From NCBI GenBank assembly GCA_947036575.1, contig CAMQSH010000005.1:1-29440 (forward strand): DNA of 29,440 nt, given 5' to 3'. The position numbers and the translations under genes are program-made. Source of the stretch: an uncultured Brevinema sp. (GTDB lineage Bacteria; Spirochaetota; Brevinematia; Brevinematales; Brevinemataceae). Numbering within the stretch: the stretch's first letter is position 1; every line of letters begins with the position of its first letter. The notes below the pieces were generated by a model, which was not told the DNA's origin, ran no database searches, and saw nothing but the letters and a program-made list of their open reading frames with translations. Below are positions 15,951-23,184 of this stretch, in pieces.

Positions 15951-16727
15951 TTAAGATGGTATTGCCAAATGATTTTTACATTCTTTACAGTTTGGGTCAT
16001 TTGGTATAATTTTAATATGAGCACCAAAAGTCTGATGTATCAGATCCTCTGATATTTGTGAAGGACTTCCTAAATATTTCATTTCATTCATGAGAATTCC
16101 TATTTTATCTGATGCAGATACAATAGAGCTAATATCATGAGAAATAATCATTATTCCTACATTTTCTTGTTTTAATTCGGCTAATATTTTGTATATTTGA
16201 TCTATAGAAGATACATCTAGAGCACTTGTAGGCTCGTCTAAAAAGAGTAATTTTGGTTTGCGAGCAATTGCTAATGCTAATAAAGCTCTTTGCCTCTGCC
16301 CACCTGATAAGCTTGTGAAAAACTCATTTTTTTTATCCAACAAATTAACTCTTATTAATGCATTTTCAACAATTTCTATTTCTTCATCTTTTAGGACAAA
16401 GCCCATTTTTGATGAAGAATAAATTTGTGCAACTACATCATATACTGTTAATGGGAGTAATAGATTAACATTATGATGCTGAGGAAGATAAGCTATATCA
16501 CCTTTAAATTGTTGTATTGCCTTTTTAGGTGTTAAACCATTAATTAGGATAGAACCTTTATGAATAGCCTTAATTCCCAAAATAGATTTGAGAAGTGTGG
16601 TCTTACCAGAGCCATTCGGTCCAATAATAGCAAGCATTTCACCTTGATGTAGAGATAAAGAAACATTTTTAACAACAACATTTTTACTATAGGCAAGATC
16701 AAGATTATTAACTTCTAGTGTAAACAT
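15951..16727 (-). CDS. Zinc/manganese-type ABC transporter ATP-binding protein
   Basis: A 258-aa ABC ATPase resembling ZnuC/TroB/MntB proteins that power Zn2+ or Mn2+ import. Walker A is GPNGSGKT (36-43), the Q-loop YLPQHHNVNLLLPLTVYDVV (~81-98) has the sequence style of this subfamily, the signature is LSGGQRQR (~140-147), Walker B LLFLDEP (~160-166) and the switch His197 in ISHD. The C-terminal tail holds Cys247, Cys250 and His253 in PNCKECKNH, a possible metal-sensing or metal-binding patch. It is the last gene of the MATE-yggS-yggT-yggU run, starting 8 bases after yggU with a GAGG site. No permease or binding protein of this system is in the window. It converges with smpB with a 5-base gap. 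Substrate is inferred. Confidence 0.78.
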   Translation of the reverse strand: MFTLEVNNLDLAYSKNVVVKNVSLSLHQGEMLAIIGPNGSGKTTLLKSILGIKAIHKGSILINGLTPKKAIQQFKGDIAYLPQHHNVNLLLPLTVYDVVAQIYSSSKMGFVLKDEEIEIVENALIRVNLLDKKNEFFTSLSGGQRQRALLALAIARKPKLLFLDEPTSALDVSSIDQIYKILAELKQENVGIMIISHDISSIVSASDKIGILMNEMKYLGSPSQISEDLIHQTFGAHIKIIPNDPNCKECKNHLAIPS

Positions 16728-16735
16728 TCTAACCT

Positions 16736-17005
16736 CTATTTAATAATATTCATTAATATTTCTTGTCCTTTTTCTGGATCAATCTGGAGAAAATGAAATT
16801 TTTTCTTCTTTGATTTATCCCCAGAAATTAATCGGATAGATGTTTTAGGGCAAGAAAAACTTTTAGCAAGAATTTCTATTATTTTTTTATTTGCCTCTCC
16901 ATCAACTGGTGGAGAGGTTATTTTTAACTTTAATCCTGATATTTCTTGAACAAATTTGTTACAAGAAGATCTAGGAACTACCGTTAATTCTAAAATAAAA
17001 GACAT
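16736..17005 (-). CDS. yggU: DUF167 / YggU family protein
   Basis: An 89-aa member of the YggU (DUF167) family, small cytoplasmic proteins of unknown function. The family motif is seen as ITSPPVDGEANKKIIEILAK (~29-48) followed by KTSIRLISGDKSKKKKFHF (~54-72). The start codon comes one base after the yggT stop (TAAAATG), with an AGGAT site inside the end of yggT, so translation is probably coupled. The yggS-yggT-yggU order is widespread in bacteria, which supports the call. Confidence 0.9.
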   Translation of the reverse strand: MSFILELTVVPRSSCNKFVQEISGLKLKITSPPVDGEANKKIIEILAKSFSCPKTSIRLISGDKSKKKKFHFLQIDPEKGQEILMNIIK

Positions 17006-17006
17006 T

Positions 17007-17336
17007 TTATCCTATTATCATCAACAATAAACGAAGGACTAAAGTGTGTGCTATTTTGATTATTACCTCTACAGCTATTAAAAATATATACATATAAAAA
17101 GGTGAAAAATCCATAATACCAAAACGAATAGGCGGGAGAATTTTTAACAATCCATGATACACAGGATGAATTAGATTATCAACAAATTGTAAAATGATTA
17201 TAGACCTATTAACAGGTAACCATGATGCTAAAATCCAAATGAAAAAAACAATATTATAAACCAAAACCATAAATTGTAAAAATCTAAATATTATTTCTAC
17301 CAATTCAAATATCACTGTACTTTGCTCTGCAAGCAT
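17007..17336 (-). CDS. yggT: YggT family membrane protein
   Basis: A 109-aa integral membrane protein with two hydrophobic regions (~9-42 and ~77-108) flanking the family core ASWLPVNRSIIILQFVDNLI then HPVYHGLLKILPP (~58-70) and FDFSPFY-like DFSPFYMYI. Related proteins have been linked to osmotic tolerance and, in plastids, to thylakoid or division functions, but no firm biochemical role is known. TAGGAG with 6-base spacing supports the ATG. It follows yggS by 14 bases. Confidence 0.9.
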   Translation of the reverse strand: MLAEQSTVIFELVEIIFRFLQFMVLVYNIVFFIWILASWLPVNRSIIILQFVDNLIHPVYHGLLKILPPIRFGIMDFSPFYMYIFLIAVEVIIKIAHTLVLRLLLMIIG

Positions 17337-17350
17337 AAAAAACTCCTAAA

Positions 17351-18004
17351 TTATTTAAATAAAACCGTACCCAATCTAATGATATCTGCCCCTTCTTGAA
17401 TTGCCCATTCAAAATCACTACTCATACCCATAGACAACTTTAAAGATACTAATTCAGGATATTTTAGTATAACACAATCTCTTAAAGATCTCAAATCTGC
17501 AAAAGATTTTCTTACAAGATTTTCTTCTGTACTTAAAGCACCAATAGTCATCAATCCCTCGAAATGAATCTTAGGATTTTGTAATAATAATTCTACCATA
17601 GAAAATAATTCTTTTTCATTACGTAGTCCATGCTTACTATCTTCTAAAGAGGTATTATACTGCAAAAAAACTTTTTTATTGAGTCCTTGAGCATTAATTT
17701 TGTTAATCAATCTTTTTAATTGTTCTAATGATTCCACACTTTGTATCACATCAAAAAGTTCTAGAGCCTTATTTTCTTTATTACTTTGTAAAGAACCTAT
17801 CAAATGTTTTTCAACAGTTCTATTACCCAACTCTAAAAATTTAACACTAGCTTCTTGTATTTTATTTTCACCTATCATTATTATCCCTTGATCTAACAAA
17901 GGAATAATATCTGAAATTGTTCTATTTTTGGTAACAGCAAGGATACTAATATTTTTATCTTTAGGAGTGATTTTATCAATTTTTTCTAAAATAGTCTGTA
18001 ACAC
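17351..18004 (-). CDS. yggS: YggS / PLPBP family pyridoxal-phosphate homeostasis protein
   Basis: A 217-aa single-domain PLP-binding protein of the YggS/PROSC family, which holds PLP without known enzymatic activity and affects vitamin B6 and amino-acid balance. The PLP lysine is Lys26 in ISILAVTKN. Other signatures are IGENKIQEA (~43-51), HLIGSLQSNKENKA (~66-79), FEGLMTIGA (~148-156) and SMGMSSDFEWAIQEGADIIR followed by LGTVLF at the C terminus. The start is GTG at 18004; AGAGG five bases upstream overlaps the TAG stop of the MATE gene before it, suggesting translational coupling. Confidence 0.93.
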   Translation of the reverse strand: MLQTILEKIDKITPKDKNISILAVTKNRTISDIIPLLDQGIIMIGENKIQEASVKFLELGNRTVEKHLIGSLQSNKENKALELFDVIQSVESLEQLKRLINKINAQGLNKKVFLQYNTSLEDSKHGLRNEKELFSMVELLLQNPKIHFEGLMTIGALSTEENLVRKSFADLRSLRDCVILKYPELVSLKLSMGMSSDFEWAIQEGADIIRLGTVLFK

Positions 18005-18012
18005 CGAGACCT

Positions 18013-19374
18013 CTAAAATGCATTTTTTAAATTTTCTTGTTTTTGATTTAAACTTTTTAATTCTTTAATTAACATTATAGAAGATACAATACCTATAATG
18101 AGGTAAGATACTGGAAAAGCCCAATAAGTACCTTGCAATCCCCACAATATATCAAAACTAACAAAAGCTATTATTACAGATATAGGATATAATAAAGAAA
18201 GCCAAAAAGATTCTTTTGCATGTCCCATTGCTTGTAATGATTCCGCAATACAAATAAAAATCCCCCAACCTATATAGGTATAAGCTTGAGGTATAGCTAT
18301 TTCTCTACATATTCTTATAATATCAAGATCTGGAGTAAATATTGCATACACACTTGCTGGAGAATACCATAAGAAAATACAGGTTAATATAGAAATCACC
18401 AATCCTATACTAAAAGTTTTAAAGATAATCCTTTGTACCCTTTTATATAATTTTGCTCCATAATTCACCCCTATTAGAGGCTGAGATCCTATTCCTAAAG
18501 AAATATTAATCATGGACATAAGCATAATAAATCTATTAAAAATCCCAAAGGCAGATAAATAATTATCTCCATAAGGTTTTAAAATAATATTTGCTACTGA
18601 AAAAACACCCACAAATAAAATCAATCTCAATCCTGTTGGTGTTCCAACTTGTAAAATTTCTTTGAGAAGCGGTGTACTTATTTCGGATTTATTATGTAAT
18701 AATAAATTAGTATTATACAATCTCATGATTCTTCTAACAGCAATAATAAATACAACACCTTGCCCTATTGCAGTAGCAAGTGCTGCCCCAGCAACTCCCC
18801 ACCCAAAAGAAATTATAAATAATGCATCTAAAGCAATGTTTATAATAGCACCTATAATAGTAAGATAAGTAGCACTTATAGCTTGTCCTTTAGCACGAAA
18901 TGCCCCTAAAAGCATATTATTAATAGGAAGAATAAATCCTGTCAACAAAATAATACTTCCATAATCACGAGCATAAGGCAATGATTCTTCTGAAGCTCCA
19001 ATCAATGTTAAAAAAGAATCAAGATTCATTAAAATCGAAAAACTAATAATATTAGAAACAAAAAAAACACCCCAAAAACTATGAATCAAAGAACTCTTTG
19101 CTCTTTCTGGGTGTTGTGCTCCTAAAGCACGAGAAATTATAGAGGCATTTCCTACAGAAAATAAAACACCTATAGAAATATACATCAACTGTATTACATT
19201 AATCACAGATAAAGCTGCTAAAGCTTTACTACCAACATATTGACCTACAAAAATAGAGTCCACTGTATTATAAAAACTATCTACTAATCCTGAAATAACA
19301 GCTGGCAAGGCTAAAACAAATAATAATTTTATTATATTTTCATCTTCTGTCATTTTTTTTATTTGCTGTGGCAT
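18013..19374 (-). CDS. MATE family efflux transporter (tandem copy 1)
   Basis: A 453-aa MATE (multidrug and toxic compound extrusion) transporter with about 12 membrane segments, expected to use Na+ or H+ to export cationic compounds. The MepA-like opening LLFVLALPAVISGLVDSFYN then TVDSIFVGQYVG (~17-48) is present, as is the central LDALFIISFGWGVAGAALAT block. That block is shared almost word for word with the two upstream copies. AAGGA with 6-base spacing supports the ATG. It lies 26 bases after copy 2 and 8 bases before yggS, so it is within the operon. The three copies are clearly paralogous but divergent along most of their length, which suggests separate substrates or old duplications. 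Confidence 0.93.
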   Translation of the reverse strand: MPQQIKKMTEDENIIKLLFVLALPAVISGLVDSFYNTVDSIFVGQYVGSKALAALSVINVIQLMYISIGVLFSVGNASIISRALGAQHPERAKSSLIHSFWGVFFVSNIISFSILMNLDSFLTLIGASEESLPYARDYGSIILLTGFILPINNMLLGAFRAKGQAISATYLTIIGAIINIALDALFIISFGWGVAGAALATAIGQGVVFIIAVRRIMRLYNTNLLLHNKSEISTPLLKEILQVGTPTGLRLILFVGVFSVANIILKPYGDNYLSAFGIFNRFIMLMSMINISLGIGSQPLIGVNYGAKLYKRVQRIIFKTFSIGLVISILTCIFLWYSPASVYAIFTPDLDIIRICREIAIPQAYTYIGWGIFICIAESLQAMGHAKESFWLSLLYPISVIIAFVSFDILWGLQGTYWAFPVSYLIIGIVSSIMLIKELKSLNQKQENLKNAF

Positions 19375-19400
19375 TTATTATCCTTCTATTTTTATATTTT

Positions 19401-20747
19401 CTAATTTTTTTTATCTTGTTTTTTTAATATTTTTTTATAAACATTTTTTGCTATCACTACAGCTAAAATAAAATTGACAATATCAGTCACAGGCATTACA
19501 TAAAAAACACCATATAATCCAAAATATAAAGGTAATATATAATATAGTAACACATTAAATAATGGACGAAATAACGCCAAAAATAATGCTTCTTTCATAT
19601 AACCAACAGATTGAATAAATCCTGATAAAAGCATATATACTCCAAATAAAAAGAAAAATAAGCCTGTATAAGCTAGTGCTTCTTTAGAGAAATCCATAAT
19701 AGCTAGCTCTGTAGTAAATAATTTAAAGAATTCTATAGGCATAAATAAAAAACTAAGAGTTCCCATAATTCCTAAAATACTCATTACAATAGATCCTACA
19801 AATAATGTTTTGTGAACTCTATCAATCCGATCTGCACCAAAATTAAAAGAAATAATAGGTTGTGCTCCAAAATTACAACCTTGTATAGGCATAAAAGCAA
19901 GAGAAATCAATCTATTAACTATTCCATAAGATGCTAAGGCTACCACCCCATAAGGTTGTATTGCTTTATTTGCTGCCAAACTTGCTATTACGATCATTCC
20001 TAAACGTAATCCTGAAGGAGCACCAATACTCATGATTTGAAAAATAATCGCTTTATCAAAAACTACCATATGACGAAAGTGTTCTAATAATTTAAATTCT
20101 TTAATAATATAATAAATACCAACAAGTATTGCTATAAACTGAGATATCACCGTAGCTATCGCTGCTCCAGCAACGCCCCACCCAAAAGAAATAATAAATA
20201 ATGCATCTAAAAAAACATTCAGTATCGCCCCTATGAGAGATAAATTCATCGCAGCTGCTGCCAATCCTTTGGATCTTAATACTCCCTGAAAAACACCGTT
20301 CAAAGGAACTAAAAAACCAAATAAAATAATGATTTTTGAATAAGCCATCGTATCATCTAATATTTTTTCTGTAGCACCCATATACAATAATATACTATCC
20401 AGATAATTTGTCATAATCAGAGATAACGTAAAAGTACAGATCAATATAATCGCTGTTCCTGTAAAAAGAATTTGATTAACTCTATCGTATCGTTTTGCCC
20501 CTAAAGATCTAGAAATCAAAGTGCCCGTACCCACACTAATCCAAGCTGCAAAAGCAATAAATGCTAGTTGTATTGTATTACTAATCGCTAAGGCAGCTAA
20601 AGCTTCTTTACCCACAAAATGTCCAACAAATATTGAATCCACAATATTATATAGTGCCGAGATAAAACCACCTATCATTGTCGGAATTGCTAATTTTAAT
20701 AATAAAGGAAAAATATGATCTGTATCTAATATTTCTGTTTTCTGCAT
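19401..20747 (-). CDS. MATE family efflux transporter (tandem copy 2)
   Basis: A 448-aa MATE transporter. The N terminus reads LLLKLAIPTMIGGFISALYN then IVDSIFVGHFVG, and the repeat block LDALFIISFGWGVAGAAIAT is near residue 190. Between the halves lies GCNFGAQPIISFNFGADRID, the MATE motif in the second half. A strong GAGGGGG site lies 6 bases ahead of the ATG. The 138-base gap upstream, toward copy 3, carries a heptamer repeat and inverted repeats rather than a clear promoter. The long C terminus is lysine-rich (KKILKKQDKK). Confidence 0.93.
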   Translation of the reverse strand: MQKTEILDTDHIFPLLLKLAIPTMIGGFISALYNIVDSIFVGHFVGKEALAALAISNTIQLAFIAFAAWISVGTGTLISRSLGAKRYDRVNQILFTGTAIILICTFTLSLIMTNYLDSILLYMGATEKILDDTMAYSKIIILFGFLVPLNGVFQGVLRSKGLAAAAMNLSLIGAILNVFLDALFIISFGWGVAGAAIATVISQFIAILVGIYYIIKEFKLLEHFRHMVVFDKAIIFQIMSIGAPSGLRLGMIVIASLAANKAIQPYGVVALASYGIVNRLISLAFMPIQGCNFGAQPIISFNFGADRIDRVHKTLFVGSIVMSILGIMGTLSFLFMPIEFFKLFTTELAIMDFSKEALAYTGLFFFLFGVYMLLSGFIQSVGYMKEALFLALFRPLFNVLLYYILPLYFGLYGVFYVMPVTDIVNFILAVVIAKNVYKKILKKQDKKN

Positions 20748-20789
20748 AATAAACCCCCTCTACTATCTAATACATTTTGTTTTTAAAAT

Positions 20790-20868
20790 TAATTATTATT
20801 AAATAATAATAAAAGTTAGAAGTTAGAAGTTAGAAGTTCACACTAAGGATTCGATCCACCAAGAACTT
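20790..20868. repeat. AT palindrome, 7-bp tandem repeat and inverted repeat between MATE copies
   Basis: Three elements lie side by side in the 138-base gap. First, an AT-only palindrome with 9-bp arms (20792-20800 with 20802-20810). Second, the heptamer AGTTAGA three times plus four more bases (20814-20838). Third, an inverted repeat AAGTTC (20834-20839) and GAACTT (20863-20868) that encloses a small GGATTCGATCC hairpin. No gene is visible here. Confidence 0.85.
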
Positions 20869-20885
20869 AATTAATATTTTTTTAT

Positions 20886-22271
20886 TTAATAATTAGTTAG
20901 ATTCCTCAAGTTTTCTTCTCTTTTTTTAAGCATCATTAACTCTTTACTGATAATTATCGTAGTAATTATTGTCGAAGAAATATCTGTAACAGGAAAAGTA
21001 TACCAAACTCCTTGTATTCCAAAAAAACGTGGTAATGTATTCATAAAACATACCATTAAAACTGGTCTTACTATTGATAAAAACAATGCTTCTTTTGGGT
21101 GTCCCATTGCTAATAAAGCCCCTACGGAAAAAATTTGTATTCCATACAAGAAAAAAGTTGCCCCTACTGTACGAGATGCTTCTCTTGTAATAGTAACGAT
21201 ATCTACAGAATTCGTAAATAATAAAAACAACTTTTCTGGAGCCCACACCAACAATATTGATGGAAAAATTCCCATTATTGTTGCTAGCATAATACTTGTA
21301 ATAATAATCTTATTTACTTTAACAAATTTATTTGCCCCATAATTATAACCAATTAATGATTGAGTCCCTAAGTTAGAACCAAAAATAGGTTGATATGCAA
21401 GATGTAAAATTCTATTAATAATTCCAAAAGACGCTACCGCCGCTGCACCATAACCAGCTAAGACTCTATTAGCAGACAGTCCCATAATAGCAAAAGTAAA
21501 TACTCTTAAAAAATTAGCAATTCCTATACTATAAATTTCGAATATCATTGCTTTAGACATTTTTTTTAAATAATAAAATCTAAAATGAAGAAGATAGGTT
21601 TCTGAGACTTTTCTTAATAAAAAGAACAAAACAACTGTCTGTGACAAAATTGTTGCCCAAGCAGCTCCTGCTACTTCCCACCCAAAAGAAATAATAAACA
21701 ATGCATCTAGAGCAATATTTAATGTTGCTCCTAATAATGATAGATACATTATTGTTTTGACTTCACCTTTGGCACGCAAAGCACTTCCCAAAACATTATT
21801 AATAGGAATTAAAAATCCAAACCATAAAATCACTTGTCCATATTCTCTTGAATAGTGTAAAACATCTTCTGAAGATCCCATGAAAACTAAAATAGCATCT
21901 AAATTTATAAGCATGGTAAATGATAAAAAAGCAGTAGATAGAAATGCTAAAAATAAACCATTAACAATAGTTTCATTAACCTTATCATAATGTTTAGCAC
22001 CTAAAGCTCGAGAGATAATAGAAGTAATCCCAACAGCATATAAACTTGCTACAGCAATTATTGTAATCTGTATAGTATTATTTATCGCTAAAGCAGCTAA
22101 GGCCTTTGCCCCAACAAACTTACCAACAAATATTGAGTCTATCATATTATAAAGTGCATCGGAAAAACCTGTAATCATCATAGGAAGAGAAATCGCCAAG
22201 ATAGATTGTGGTATATTTTCACTATCTAATAAAGAATTATGTTTTGTTGTTTGATCACTAACTTCTGACAT
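20886..22271 (-). CDS. MATE family efflux transporter (tandem copy 3)
   Basis: A MATE transporter of 461 aa from the ATG at 22271, chosen because a GGGG ribosome site (22280-22283) lies 8 bases upstream. The frame is open a further 25 codons to 22346, but that stretch runs through the terminator hairpin of the preceding gene and is unlikely to be coding. Family features are SILAISLPMMITGFSDALYN then MIDSIFVGKFVG, the repeat block LDALFIISFGWEVAGAAWAT, and LGTQSLIGYNYGANKFVKVN in the second half. It is the first MATE gene in transcription order. No convincing promoter is seen in the 35 bases after the terminator, so read-through may feed it. Confidence 0.92.
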   Translation of the reverse strand: MSEVSDQTTKHNSLLDSENIPQSILAISLPMMITGFSDALYNMIDSIFVGKFVGAKALAALAINNTIQITIIAVASLYAVGITSIISRALGAKHYDKVNETIVNGLFLAFLSTAFLSFTMLINLDAILVFMGSSEDVLHYSREYGQVILWFGFLIPINNVLGSALRAKGEVKTIMYLSLLGATLNIALDALFIISFGWEVAGAAWATILSQTVVLFFLLRKVSETYLLHFRFYYLKKMSKAMIFEIYSIGIANFLRVFTFAIMGLSANRVLAGYGAAAVASFGIINRILHLAYQPIFGSNLGTQSLIGYNYGANKFVKVNKIIITSIMLATIMGIFPSILLVWAPEKLFLLFTNSVDIVTITREASRTVGATFFLYGIQIFSVGALLAMGHPKEALFLSIVRPVLMVCFMNTLPRFFGIQGVWYTFPVTDISSTIITTIIISKELMMLKKREENLRNLTNY

Positions 22272-22305
22272 AAAAAGAACCCCTTTATTACTTAATATGC
22301 TATAT

Positions 22306-22341
22306 AAAAAAGCAAGAACACTAGTGTACTCTTGCTTTTTT
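22306..22341 (-). terminator. Rho-independent terminator after the TPR gene
   Basis: A perfect 12-bp stem (22306-22317 with 22330-22341) ends in six T on the minus strand. The 12-base loop contains the palindrome ACACTAGTGT. The hairpin lies 36 bases past the TPR gene stop and 35 bases ahead of the MATE copy 3 start. Confidence 0.9.
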
Positions 22342-22376
22342 ATCAATATTTCTAAATTTACTTTTATAAAACTACT

Positions 22377-23150
22377 TTACTCTTTTACAGCTGTAGTATT
22401 AGTTTCTTTTATAATATTTGATTTATTAGCCTGAGAAAGCAGATGGGCTTTACCCATTGCTAAAGAAAGCCAAACAGATTCTGGATATTCTGTTTCAATC
22501 TTTGAATAATATTCTATCGCTTTATCTGTATTATTTAATACATCATAATTTCTTGCAATAGAAATAATAATATAATCACTTAGGAATTTTTTCTTATCTA
22601 ATTCTAATGCTTTTTCATAATGTGTTAGAGCCGATACAAAATCAATTTGTCTCTCAGCTTCGATTCCATTCATCATCTCAAGAATAGCACCCCAAAAATT
22701 CGGGTGTTTTTTTCTTACTACATCTAAATAATCTTCTGCAGCAAAAGCAGTAATTAGAGTTTGATCAGTTAACAACACATTAAGACCAGGTAATGTTTTA
22801 ACCATTTCTACCAATATAGCTGATTTAGCTCCAGAAATAGTTCCAGCATATTCAGACACTAATATATCTAAATCTACTAATACTTCATTATATAATACTA
22901 TCACTTGAGGAACATTAGGATGCCCTGATGCATACATTTGATTTGGTTGTGCTTGTAAATCGTTTACTACTGTAAAAAATTTTTGCCAAGCATCATCAAA
23001 TAAAACACTAGCTTCTTTTTCTTGATCTAATTTTAGTTGATACATATAACCTGCACCAAAAGATAATAGTATAATTCCACCCATTACCAGTAGTACAATA
23101 ATTCTATTTTTTATTAGTACTGTTAAAAAATTTTCTAATTTTGAACTCAT
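22377..23150 (-). CDS. Membrane-anchored tetratricopeptide-repeat protein
   Basis: A 257-aa protein with an N-terminal transmembrane anchor (~16-37, RIIVLLVMGGIILLSFGAGY) and a soluble domain predicted outside the cytoplasm. The C-terminal half has TPR-type helical pairs: DFVSALTHYEKALELDKKKF (~170-189), then ARNYDVLNNTDKAIEYYSKI (~199-218) and SVWLSLAMGKAHLLSQ. The frame is open four codons earlier to a TTG at 23162, but GGAG lies 6 bases ahead of the ATG at 23150, so I choose the ATG. The layout resembles YfgM, the TPR partner of the SecYEG/periplasmic chaperone network, but I do not see specific identity. It follows the S1 gene by 34 bases and ends at a terminator, so these two form a transcript. 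Confidence 0.72.
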   Translation of the reverse strand: MSSKLENFLTVLIKNRIIVLLVMGGIILLSFGAGYMYQLKLDQEKEASVLFDDAWQKFFTVVNDLQAQPNQMYASGHPNVPQVIVLYNEVLVDLDILVSEYAGTISGAKSAILVEMVKTLPGLNVLLTDQTLITAFAAEDYLDVVRKKHPNFWGAILEMMNGIEAERQIDFVSALTHYEKALELDKKKFLSDYIIISIARNYDVLNNTDKAIEYYSKIETEYPESVWLSLAMGKAHLLSQANKSNIIKETNTTAVKE

Positions 23151-23184
23151 CACTTTCTCCAATATTATCTTATAAGTAATAATA

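Noticed and set aside
15966..16005. Inverted repeat CCAAATGA/TCATTTGG as a terminator for smpB.
   Set aside because: It lies in the coding end of the ABC ATPase, has a long loop and no T-run; probably chance.
20836..20868. Possible tRNA remnant, because GGATTCGATCC followed by ACCA resembles a T-arm and CCA end.
   Set aside because: The stem around the loop does not pair properly on either strand and no anticodon or D-arm lies upstream.
22272..22346. Upstream extension of MATE copy 3 (25 codons).
   Set aside because: It runs through the terminator hairpin of the previous gene; the ATG at 22271 has a ribosome site.
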